37,010 bases of DNA from Ruminiclostridium hungatei (GTDB lineage: Bacteria > Bacillota > Clostridia > Acetivibrionales > DSM-1351), in assembly GCF_002051585.1 (NCBI RefSeq), contig NZ_MZGX01000035.1, positions 1-37,010 on the forward strand. The letters run 5' to 3'. The notes under the pieces were generated by a model, which saw only the letters and a list, made by a program, of their open reading frames with translations, made no database searches and had not been told where the DNA came from. Of this stretch, positions 25,085-33,257 are shown piece by piece (position 1 is the first letter of the stretch; every line of letters starts with the position of its first letter). A program made the position numbers and the translations under genes.

Positions 25085-28000
25085 ATGAAAGCTGAAAAGC
25101 AAATTGAAGAATCTTTTATCAATAAGCTTCAAGATTTAAAATACACGTACCGCGAAGACATTAGGGATAGGGCCTCGCTTGAAGCTAATTTTAGAGGACA
25201 TTTTGAAAGACTAAATCGTGTAAAGTTAAGCGATTCTGAATATGCGCGTCTCAGAGATACGATTATCACACAAGAAGTGTTCACTGCGGCCAAAACTTTA
25301 CGGGAAGTAAACACCTTCAAACGCGATGACGATACGCCACTTCAATACACCCTTGTTAATATCAAAGACTGGTGCAAAAACGAATTTGAAGTGATAAACC
25401 AAATGCGCATTAACACAGAAAACAGCAATCACCGTTATGATGTCATTATACTTATAAATGGAGTTCCCATTGTTCAGGTGGAGCTTAAGTCACTTCAAAT
25501 TACACCTAAAAGGGCAATGGAACAGATTGTAGAATATAAAAATGATCCGGGTAACGGCTATACAAATTCGTTGCTTTGCTTTATGCAGCTTTTTATTGTA
25601 AGCAATGAGAGCAACACATATTATTTTGCTAATAATCCAAAGGAACATTTCTGTTTCGACGCCGACGAGCGGTTTTTGCCAATTTATCAAATGGCAGACG
25701 AAGACAACAACAAAATTACGCATCTTCATGATTTTACTGAAAAGTTTCTGCCTAAATGCACCCTTGGGCAACTAATAAGCCGCTATATGGTGCTTGTTGT
25801 AAGTGAGCAGAGATTGATGATTATGCGTCCTTATCAGATTTATGCCGTCAAGGCTATTGTAGACTGCATCGATCAGAATCGCGGCAACGGTTACATTTGG
25901 CACACAACCGGAAGCGGAAAAACACTTACGTCGTTTAAAGCATCAACGCTTTTGAAAGACAATCCTGAAATAGAAAAATGCCTATTTGTTGTTGATAGAA
26001 AGGATCTTGATAGACAGACACGCTTGGAGTTTAATAAATTTCAGGAAGGCTGTGTTGAAGAGAATACCAATACAGAAAGCTTAGTGAAACGCCTTACTTC
26101 CGATGATTATCGTGATAAAGTTATTGTTACGACTATTCAAAAGCTTGGTCTCGCTCTCGACGAAGATAGCAAACGTAATCAGGAGAAAAAGAAAAGAGGC
26201 GAATTAACCTACAAGGAACGATTAGCAAAGCTTGCTGACAAGCGTATAGTCATTATTTTTGACGAATGCCATCGCTCTCAGTTCGGCGATAATCACGAGG
26301 CAATAAAAAACTTCTTTCCAAAGGCGCAGCTTTTTGGCTTTACCGGAACGCCAATATTTGAAGATAATGCTACCTACAAAAAAATTGATGGTACAGTTGG
26401 ATCTTATGTAACAACGGAAGATGTTTTCCAAAAGGAGCTGCACGCCTATACAATTACAAACGCCATTGATGACCGCAATGTGCTCCGCTTTCACATTGAC
26501 TACTTTAAGCCAGAGGATGTAAAAAAAGCTGCAAAAGCTCCAAACGTTCTGAGTAAAAAAGCAGTGGTCGAAGCGATAATTTCGAAGCATGACGCCGCTA
26601 CCAACGGTAGACGATACAATGCGATTTTTGCGACTGCTTCTATCAACGATGCAATTGAGTATTTTGAACTCTTTAAATCATTGCAGGACGAGTGCAGCAA
26701 GGACGAGGGCGAGAACTTTGTGCCGCTGAATATCGCCTGCGTTTTTTCTCCGCCAGCCGAAGGAAACAAAGATGTAAAGCAGCTGCAAGAAGATTTACAG
26801 CAGGAGAAAGCCGATAATGAAAAAGAGCCGGAGAAGAAAAAGGCAGCCCTTAAAATCATTATGGATAACTATAACCTGATGTATGGCACAAGTCACAGTA
26901 TTAATGAATTTGATTTGTATTATCAGGATGTACAGCAACGCATCAAAGACCAAAAATATCCCAACTCGGACTATCCTCACAAAAACAAAATTGACATAAC
27001 AATTGTGGTCGATATGCTTTTAACCGGGTTTGATTCAAAATATCTTAATACCCTGTATGTCGATAAAAACTTAAAGCAGCACGGCTTAATCCAAGCGTTT
27101 TCAAGAACAAACCGCATCTTGAATGACACAAAGCCATATGGTAATATTCTTGACTTTAGAGGGCAGGAAAAAGATGTTGATGAGGCAATTGCGCTGTTCT
27201 CCGGAAAAGATAATAGCAGCAGAGCAAAAGAAATCTGGCTTGTTGATCCAGCCCCTATTGTTGTAGATAAACTGGACAAAGCAGTTGCCGAGCTTGAAAA
27301 GTTTATGGAATCGCAAGGTCTGGAGTGTAAACCCGAGCAAGTAAGCAATTTAAAAGGTGACGCTGCACGAAGCGAATTTATCAATAAATTCAAAGAGGTG
27401 CAGCGCCTCAAAACACAACTTGACCAATATACGGATATCAAAGAAGAGCAAGTGGCAAAGATTGAAGAGCTATTGCCAGAGGATACTTTGCGTGCCTTCC
27501 GTGGTGTTTATATTGAAACCGCTCAGCAATTAAAAGCGCAGCAGGGTAAGAATATTGAAGATAAAGACCCTGTTATAGAACAGCTCGATTTCGAGTTTGT
27601 TCTGTTTTCCTCTGCTATAATTGATTATGATTATATCATGTCTCTGATTTCAAAATATACGCAACCCGATGTGCCTAAGAAAGAAAAAATGAGCCGTGAA
27701 CAGCTCATTGGTTTGCTTAGCTCAAATTCAAACATGATGGGTGAGCGCGATGATATTATTGCGTATATCAATACGCTGGAAGCTGGAAAAGGCTTAGACG
27801 AAAAGGCAATAAAAGAAGGCTATAAGGCATTTAAAGATGAAAAATCGGCAAAGGAAATGGCATTGCTCGCCGACAAGCATAGTTTACAGCCTGCATCGTT
27901 GCAAGTCTTTGTGGATGAAATTATGGGACGCATGATTTTTGATGGCGAAAAACTGAGTGATTTATTGGCTCCGTTAAATCTTGCATGGAGAGATCGGACA

Positions 28001-28093
28001 AAGAAAGAACTTGAGCTGATGGATGACTTGATCCCCTTGTTAAAAAAACTTGCAGGAGGACGTGTGATTGCGGGGTTAAATGCATATGAATAA
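25085..28093 (+). CDS. hsdR: Type I restriction enzyme, R (restriction/translocase) subunit
   Basis: 1002 residues. HsdR translocates DNA with ATP and cleaves it in the HsdR2M2S complex. The N-terminal PD-(D/E)xK nuclease shows D and ELK in RYDVIILINGVPIVQVELKS (about residues 118-137). The SF2 motor has Walker A HTTGSGKT (about 273), DECH (about 393), FTGTP, and motif VI-like QAFSRTNR. The C-terminal ~250 residues are helical and acidic, for contact with the methylase. GAGAGGAG precedes the ATG. It overlaps hsdS by 14 bases. Length is normal for the family. Confidence 0.96.
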   Translation: MKAEKQIEESFINKLQDLKYTYREDIRDRASLEANFRGHFERLNRVKLSDSEYARLRDTIITQEVFTAAKTLREVNTFKRDDDTPLQYTLVNIKDWCKNEFEVINQMRINTENSNHRYDVIILINGVPIVQVELKSLQITPKRAMEQIVEYKNDPGNGYTNSLLCFMQLFIVSNESNTYYFANNPKEHFCFDADERFLPIYQMADEDNNKITHLHDFTEKFLPKCTLGQLISRYMVLVVSEQRLMIMRPYQIYAVKAIVDCIDQNRGNGYIWHTTGSGKTLTSFKASTLLKDNPEIEKCLFVVDRKDLDRQTRLEFNKFQEGCVEENTNTESLVKRLTSDDYRDKVIVTTIQKLGLALDEDSKRNQEKKKRGELTYKERLAKLADKRIVIIFDECHRSQFGDNHEAIKNFFPKAQLFGFTGTPIFEDNATYKKIDGTVGSYVTTEDVFQKELHAYTITNAIDDRNVLRFHIDYFKPEDVKKAAKAPNVLSKKAVVEAIISKHDAATNGRRYNAIFATASINDAIEYFELFKSLQDECSKDEGENFVPLNIACVFSPPAEGNKDVKQLQEDLQQEKADNEKEPEKKKAALKIIMDNYNLMYGTSHSINEFDLYYQDVQQRIKDQKYPNSDYPHKNKIDITIVVDMLLTGFDSKYLNTLYVDKNLKQHGLIQAFSRTNRILNDTKPYGNILDFRGQEKDVDEAIALFSGKDNSSRAKEIWLVDPAPIVVDKLDKAVAELEKFMESQGLECKPEQVSNLKGDAARSEFINKFKEVQRLKTQLDQYTDIKEEQVAKIEELLPEDTLRAFRGVYIETAQQLKAQQGKNIEDKDPVIEQLDFEFVLFSSAIIDYDYIMSLISKYTQPDVPKKEKMSREQLIGLLSSNSNMMGERDDIIAYINTLEAGKGLDEKAIKEGYKAFKDEKSAKEMALLADKHSLQPASLQVFVDEIMGRMIFDGEKLSDLLAPLNLAWRDRTKKELELMDDLIPLLKKLAGGRVIAGLNAYE

Positions 28094-29306
28094 TAATAAT
28101 AAAACGGCTTTGGTGCCGAGGCTTAGATTTTCGGAATTTAATACTACAGGAGAATGGAAAACATGTACGCTAAGTAACTTAGCAAGCAGAATAACAACAA
28201 GAAATCAAGATAACTCAATAAAACGTGTTCTTACAAACTCAGCTATTGATGGAGTTGTAGACCAAAGTGATTATTTTGACAGGGAAGTTGCAAACCTAAA
28301 TAATCTCGAAAACTATTTTGTGATAGATGAAGGGGACTACGTTTATAATCCACGCATATCTGTGTCTGCGCCAGTTGGCCCGATATCAAAAAACAAAGTC
28401 GGGAAAGGCGTTATGTCTCCGCTATATACAGTGTTTAGGTTTAAGAACCATAATAATGATTTTTATGAGCAATATTTCAGAACAAACCTATGGCATTATT
28501 ATCTGAAAAATGTATCAAATACTGGTGCAAGGCATGACCGTATGAGCATTTCAAATGATAGCTTTATGAAAATGCCTTTACCTTACCATTCAGAAAAAGA
28601 GCAACAAAAAATCGCCGATTGTCTTTCTTCACTTGACGACCTTATCACCGCAGAAGACAAAAAGCTTGAGGCTCTCGGAGCACATAAAAAAGGTCTTATG
28701 CAGAAGCTGTTTCCCGCCGAGGGGAAAACTTTGCCTGAGTGGAGGTTCCCAGAGTTTATGGATTGTGATGAGTGGGAGGAGAAAACATTAATAGATATTT
28801 GCAATATGCAGGCAGGGAACTATGTATCAGCGACAGAAATAGATGAAAACCGAGCTTCAGACACTTTTCCTTGTTACGGGGGAAATGGCCTGAGGGGCTA
28901 CACAAAGACATTTACTCATAATGGGAAATACCCATTGATAGGTAGACAAGGTGCGCTTTGTGGAAATGTAACACTCGTTGAAGGGGCGTTTCATGCAACA
29001 GAACATGCTGTTGTCTGTACCCCTTCTCAAAGAGTTGTGGTAGAGTGGCTTTATTACCAATTGGTAATGATGAATCTAAATCAGTATGCAACTGGTCAAG
29101 CGCAGCCTGGCTTGTCCGTTAAGGTGCTTGAAAAGCTCCAAGTAAAAGTTCCATCAACTACAACAGAGCAGCAACAAATTGCTGATTGCCTATCCTGCGT
29201 TGACGACCTCATAACTGAGCAAGTCAAAAAGATTGAAGCATTGAGAACCCACAAAAAAGGCTTAATGCAAGGCTTGTTCCCTTCTATTGAGGAGGTGAGC
29301 GAATGA
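28080..29306 (+). CDS. hsdS: Type I restriction enzyme, S (specificity) subunit
   Basis: 408 residues with two target recognition domains (about 15-165 and 225-370). Each is followed by a conserved helical spacer that appears twice: EKEQQKIADCLSSLDDLITAEDKKLEALGAHKKGLMQKLFP and TEQQQIADCLSCVDDLITEQVKKIEALRTHKKGLMQGLFP (split here only by wording; about 40 residues each). The copies are 189 residues apart. The target sequence cannot be predicted by eye. An alternative ATG is at 28086. The gene overlaps hsdR by 14 bases and the next gene by 4. Confidence 0.93.
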   Translation: MHMNNNNKTALVPRLRFSEFNTTGEWKTCTLSNLASRITTRNQDNSIKRVLTNSAIDGVVDQSDYFDREVANLNNLENYFVIDEGDYVYNPRISVSAPVGPISKNKVGKGVMSPLYTVFRFKNHNNDFYEQYFRTNLWHYYLKNVSNTGARHDRMSISNDSFMKMPLPYHSEKEQQKIADCLSSLDDLITAEDKKLEALGAHKKGLMQKLFPAEGKTLPEWRFPEFMDCDEWEEKTLIDICNMQAGNYVSATEIDENRASDTFPCYGGNGLRGYTKTFTHNGKYPLIGRQGALCGNVTLVEGAFHATEHAVVCTPSQRVVVEWLYYQLVMMNLNQYATGQAQPGLSVKVLEKLQVKVPSTTTEQQQIADCLSCVDDLITEQVKKIEALRTHKKGLMQGLFPSIEEVSE

Positions 29307-30622
29307 GCATAAACATCACATCCGCTTTCTCGAAAGAGGATTTTAAAAAGCTTACCAACAAAAAGCTTAATAATGATAATTTCCAACAATATAAAAAACT
29401 GTTTACTGACAATTATAAATGCCCAAGAGGTGCGGAACAATACAGCTTGAAAGAGGGGTTAACTGATGAGCTGCTTGCAAAATTGGATTTTGTTCTTAAG
29501 AGAATAGAAAACAAGAAACAATTTGATTCACTCAAAGATATAGCAAAGTATTTAAGAATGCTACTTGAAGAGAAGAAATATATTGTATTGTTTGCCTATA
29601 ACGGTACTGGCAAGACAAGGCTTTCTGTGGAGTTCAAATCTTTGGGGCAGCAGATTATTGAAGAGACAGGCGGAAAAACGGCTGATACGCTATACTATAA
29701 TGCTTTTACTGAAGACCTTTTTTATTGGGATAATGATTTGGATAACGACGCTGAGCGCCTGTTAAAGCTAAATAACAATTCCAGATTTTTTTCGGGACTC
29801 AAAGATTTGGAAATGGAAAGCAGAATCCGCCCTTTGCTGCATAGGTATGCAGATTTCGATTTTACTATCAATTATGAGAGTTGGGAAATTAGCTTTTTCA
29901 GAGATGCGTTAATTTCTGGCACTACTCAAAGGGTTGATAATATAAAAATATCTCGTGGGGAGGAAAACATCTTCATTTGGTGTTTCTTCCTTGCCGTTGT
30001 CCAATTAGTTGTAGATAATGTTGAATCGTATAATTGGGTAAAATATATTTATGTGGACGACCCGATTTCCTCACTTGATGACAATAATGTTATTGCTGTC
30101 GCAAGCCATTTGGCAAGGCTAATGAGCGATAATGACGTCAAAGTAATTGTATCGTCGCACCATGCATTGTTTTTCAATGTTTTATGCAATGAAATTAGTA
30201 ATGCTGAGCAAATGTTTTTGCAAAGAAACACTACGAATGGTACATATATCCTTAAAGATACAAGAAAAACTCCGTTTTTTCATCATGTTGCGCTACTGAA
30301 GGAATTAAAAAAAGCAGCTGACACAGGTGAGTTGTATACATATCACTTTAATATCCTTAGAAACATATTAGAAAAGACTGCGTCTTTTCATGGCTTTGCG
30401 CATTTTTCTTCGTGCATAAGAAAAGGAGAGGGCGAGGATGACCCTGTTCACAAAAGAATACTCGACCTTTTGAGCCATGGTAATTATTCCCTCTTCGACC
30501 CCAAAGAAATGGTCGAAGAGAACAAGGAGCACTTTAAAAGAATATTAAATAACTTTTTAGAAGATTACAATTTCAATCAAAATCTGTTCATGGATGAACA
30601 AGGTCAGGAGGCACAAGAATGA
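29303..30622 (+). CDS. AAA_13/ABC-type NTPase inside the type I operon, putative PrrC/RloC-like anticodon nuclease
   Basis: 439 residues. The ATPase half has Walker A AYNGTGKT (98-105), an ABC-signature-like SRGEEN (217-222), Walker B plus D-loop VDDPISSLDD (251-260) and the H-loop VSSHH (283-287). DDPISSLD is a hallmark of the AAA_13 group that includes PrrC and RloC. In the C-terminal ~110 residues R353, E357 and H392 (LRNILEK...LLSHGNYS) reproduce the R-x3-E...H order of the PrrC anticodon-nuclease triad, with 35 residues from E to H against 32 in PrrC. PrrC is known to sit in type I loci and to cleave tRNA-Lys when phage disables the restriction enzyme. Here the gene overlaps hsdS and hsdM by 4 bases each. 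Nuclease activity is inferred; a regulatory or structural ATPase is the alternative. Confidence 0.75.
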   Translation: MSINITSAFSKEDFKKLTNKKLNNDNFQQYKKLFTDNYKCPRGAEQYSLKEGLTDELLAKLDFVLKRIENKKQFDSLKDIAKYLRMLLEEKKYIVLFAYNGTGKTRLSVEFKSLGQQIIEETGGKTADTLYYNAFTEDLFYWDNDLDNDAERLLKLNNNSRFFSGLKDLEMESRIRPLLHRYADFDFTINYESWEISFFRDALISGTTQRVDNIKISRGEENIFIWCFFLAVVQLVVDNVESYNWVKYIYVDDPISSLDDNNVIAVASHLARLMSDNDVKVIVSSHHALFFNVLCNEISNAEQMFLQRNTTNGTYILKDTRKTPFFHHVALLKELKKAADTGELYTYHFNILRNILEKTASFHGFAHFSSCIRKGEGEDDPVHKRILDLLSHGNYSLFDPKEMVEENKEHFKRILNNFLEDYNFNQNLFMDEQGQEAQE

Positions 30623-32373
30623 ACGATACACAACAAAAACAATTAGGCGCAACTCTATGGGCTATAGCCGACAAGCTGCGCGGGGCCATGAATCCTGATG
30701 ACTTCCGTGATTATATGCTGTCCTTTCTTTTCTTGCGCTATCTGTCAGACAATTATGAGGAAGCAGCAAAAAAAGAACTTGGCAGCGATTATTTGCAATG
30801 TGAAAATGAAATAGAAAGTATTAATAATGCTGGCAAACAAGACGAGACTATTAGTGTATTAAAAGAACAGGTGACGGATTATTTTATCAAACAGGAATTA
30901 GAGGAAAACGTAAAAAATATGATGATTGACGATCATCTAGTATTGTTTGAAAGTAAAAAGTTAACCCCGCTTATTGTTTGGTATAATAAAAATTTAGATC
31001 AAATTGTGACGTTTGAAAAACAAATGCGTCGTAAAGTTCATTTTGTAATCAAACCTCACTATCTTTGGAGCAACATATACGAATTAGCTCGCACTCAAAG
31101 CAAGTATCTTTTGCGAACTTTGCAAGAAGGTTTTAAGTTTATAGAAAATGAGTCCTTTGACAGCGCATTTCGCGGTTTGTTTTCCGAGGTCAATCTCGAT
31201 TCTGACAAGCTTGGAAGAAATTATGAACCTCGCAATACCATGCTGTGCTCAATCATAACTGAAATTGCCGAGGGGCTTTCTGAGTTTACTAACGAAACCG
31301 ATCTTTTGGGAAATGCCTATGAATACTTGATTGGCCAATTTGCGGCAGGCTCAGGCAAAAAAGCCGGAGAGTTCTATACTCCGCAGCAGATCTCGAACAT
31401 CCTGTCACGTATTGTTATACTAGATAGCCAAAATCCCAGTACAGGCAAAAAGCCATATATTAATAATTTGCTGGACTTTGCTTGTGGCTCAGCTTCGCTG
31501 TTAATCAATGTTAAAAAGCATCTTGAACCAAACAGTATTAGCCAGATATATGGGCAAGAAAAGAACATAACAACTTACAACCTTGCACGCATGAACATGC
31601 TTCTTCATGGATTTAAGGATTCTGAGTTTCAAATCTTTCATGGAGACTCACTGTTAAATGACTGGGATATCTTAAACGAGATGAACCCGGCAAAAAAATT
31701 GAAATGTGACGCAGTCGTTGCAAATCCTCCTTTCAGCTACCGCTGGGAGCCTAATGATACACTAGCAGAAGATTTCCGCTTTAAAAGCTATGGACTTGCC
31801 CCAAAATCAGCGGCTGACTTTGCCTTTCTGCTACATGGATTTCACTTTTTGAGTGATGAAGGCACAATGGCAATTATTTTGCCTCATGGTGTTTTATTCC
31901 GTGGTGGCGCAGAAGAAAAAATCAGAACGAAGCTACTCAAAGATGGGAATATCGACACTATTATTGGGTTGCCCGCAAATCTCTTTTTCTCAACAGGCAT
32001 TCCGGTTTGCATTCTTGTGCTTAAAAAGTGCAAGAAATTCGACGACGTGCTATTTATTAATGCGAGCGAATACTTTGATAAAGATAAACGTCAAAATGTC
32101 TTGCTACCAGAGCATATCGACAAGATTGTTGACACCTATCAGTTCCGTAAAGAAGAGGACAAGAAATATTCCCGACGCGTGTCAATGGAAGAGATTGAAA
32201 AGAACGGTTTCAATCTCAACATATCAAGATATGTGAGCACAGCTGCGCAAGAAGAAATTGTTGATCTTGCGGATGTGAAAAAGAACCTTGACGAAACTGA
32301 AGATGCCATAAAAAGGGCAAAGGCAAAGCATAATCAGTTCTTGAAGGAACTTGGTTTGCCAGAGCTACCTTGA
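30619..32373 (+). CDS. hsdM: Type I restriction enzyme, M (methyltransferase) subunit
   Basis: 584 residues, N6-adenine methyltransferase. The N-terminal HsdM_N domain (LGATLWAIADKLRGAMNPDDFRDYMLSFLFLRYLSDNYE) is followed by the methylase core: GEFYTPQQISNILSRI, motif I LLDFACGSASLLI for AdoMet, and catalytic motif IV NPPF at residues 369-372. The C-terminal helix region contacts HsdS. The cysteine-alanine form of motif I (FACGSA rather than DPACGSG) is common in this subgroup. It is the last gene of the operon. Confidence 0.96.
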   Translation: MNDTQQKQLGATLWAIADKLRGAMNPDDFRDYMLSFLFLRYLSDNYEEAAKKELGSDYLQCENEIESINNAGKQDETISVLKEQVTDYFIKQELEENVKNMMIDDHLVLFESKKLTPLIVWYNKNLDQIVTFEKQMRRKVHFVIKPHYLWSNIYELARTQSKYLLRTLQEGFKFIENESFDSAFRGLFSEVNLDSDKLGRNYEPRNTMLCSIITEIAEGLSEFTNETDLLGNAYEYLIGQFAAGSGKKAGEFYTPQQISNILSRIVILDSQNPSTGKKPYINNLLDFACGSASLLINVKKHLEPNSISQIYGQEKNITTYNLARMNMLLHGFKDSEFQIFHGDSLLNDWDILNEMNPAKKLKCDAVVANPPFSYRWEPNDTLAEDFRFKSYGLAPKSAADFAFLLHGFHFLSDEGTMAIILPHGVLFRGGAEEKIRTKLLKDGNIDTIIGLPANLFFSTGIPVCILVLKKCKKFDDVLFINASEYFDKDKRQNVLLPEHIDKIVDTYQFRKEEDKKYSRRVSMEEIEKNGFNLNISRYVSTAAQEEIVDLADVKKNLDETEDAIKRAKAKHNQFLKELGLPELP

Positions 32374-32400
32374 ATCAGAGGATGTTGAAAGCTTATTGTG

Positions 32401-32523
32401 CTGGCAACAATCTGGCAACAAAAAATAAGAGAGCTCAAAATATATGGATAACTGATATAATAGAAATACCATGAGCTAATCAATCTATACAAAATTGTTT
32501 AAGTTATAGATTTTGGAATTGAG
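32401..32523 (+). repeat. Island end repeat, internal copy (degenerate attachment junction)
   Basis: Aligned without gaps to 36671-36793 (offset 4270), 109 of the first 120 positions match by my count, and the following GAG matches too. Similarity then stops exactly where the copy at 36.8 kb reads TGGGAAT of the att core; here GTAAGAG follows. The repeat holds the TGGCAAC doublet (32402-32420), an extended -10 sequence TGATATAAT (32453-32461) and the segment before the core. I read it as the right end of the left element, with its core destroyed. Confidence 0.85.
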
Positions 32524-32723
32524 GTAAGAGTGCAATGATGGTATTTGAAAGGCATAGCAAACTACGACAAAATTTTAAAGGGCAGAGTTTTTGGGCAAGG
32601 GGCTACTTTGTGAATACAGTCGGAAAAGATGAAGCAAAGGTAAGGGAATATATTTGTAATCAAGAGACAAATGAAGATATCGAAGATAAATATGAACCAC
32701 CTGATCCGAGTAACCTCTTTTAG
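32523..32723 (+). pseudogene. IS200/IS605 tnpA remnant (C-terminal third)
   Basis: Translation gives GKSAMMVFERHSKLRQN, then FWARGYFVNTVGKDEAKVREYI, which matches the C-terminal region of Y1 transposases (typically KGKSALMIFERHANLKYKYG...FWxRGYYVSTVG...xxxYI). The HUH motif and the first ~70 residues are missing. Homology begins with GGT at 32523, right at the end of the island repeat, so the gene was cut at the attachment junction. Small hairpins after it (AGCC-GTTTA-GGCT near 32743, GCCT-TT-AGGC near 32820) may belong to the old right end. The ATG at 32535 gives a 62-residue frame that is probably not a functional protein. Confidence 0.82.
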
Positions 32724-32870
32724 AGGGGCATGTAACAGAGTAAGCCGTTTAGGCTAGGGAAGTATAAGTTGCAATAAAATAAAGGTAATGCATGTCGAAC
32801 CGCAAAAAAATAGGTTAATGCCTTTAGGCTTGCAAGTAAATTTAGCGCTATGCGCGATTATATCAAGCCA

Positions 32871-32883
32871 CCGGCTATGCCGG
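32871..32883. repeat. Short GC hairpin CCGGC-TAT-GCCGG
   Basis: A perfect 5-bp stem with a 3-base loop between the tnpA remnant and the winged-helix gene, preceded by another hairpin GCGC-TAT-GCGC near 32846. They resemble imperfect ends of IS200/IS605 elements but could also end transcription from upstream. Confidence 0.4.
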
Positions 32884-32894
32884 CGGTCGGTGAC

Positions 32895-32913
32895 TGATAC
32901 AATAATTGTATCA
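32895..32913. promoter_or_regulatory. Perfect 19-bp palindromic operator TGATACAATAATTGTATCA
   Basis: Nine-base arms around a central A, 24 bases before the start of a winged-helix regulator gene. Its left arm contains TGATACAAT, an extended -10 promoter sequence, so a dimer bound here would cover the promoter. The natural candidate is autoregulation by the downstream protein. Confidence 0.7.
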
Positions 32914-32936
32914 ATTAGCAGGATGAGTGATGGAAA

Positions 32937-33254
32937 ATGGATATAGGATATTTTACAAACGATCGATATAAAGTTCTAAGCTGTATGGACGAGCGGCAAA
33001 TTGAAGTGTCTGGCTTAGTGTATGCTCTGCTTTCGCAACGACAAATTGCCGATATTACTGGGATAGCTTTTGGTACTGTTAATACTATAATTAAAGATTT
33101 GAAAAATAATGGTTACATTGAGTATAGCGGAAAAGCTACAAGAGGGAAATATTCTTTGTCTGATAAAGCTAAATTAGCAATCAGTGAAATGGAAAAAGAG
33201 AGAAAATCACTGTTAATGCAGTTTGTTTTACAAAGTATAACTTTTATGAGGTGA
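32937..33254 (+). CDS. Winged-helix (MarR-like) regulator of the DUF262 cassette
   Basis: 105 residues with a winged helix: helix pair LVYALLSQRQIADITGIAFGTVNTIIKDLKNNGYIEYSG and wing KATRGKYSLSDKAKLAISEM. The C-terminal tail (KSLLMQFVLQSITFM) is hydrophobic. It begins 24 bases after the palindrome at 32895-32913 and ends 3 bases before the DUF262 gene, so it is the first gene of a four-gene operon. The start at 32937 is the only sensible one although the ribosome site (AGGATGAG) is weak. Confidence 0.8.
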   Translation: MDIGYFTNDRYKVLSCMDERQIEVSGLVYALLSQRQIADITGIAFGTVNTIIKDLKNNGYIEYSGKATRGKYSLSDKAKLAISEMEKERKSLLMQFVLQSITFMR

Positions 33255-33257
33255 ATT

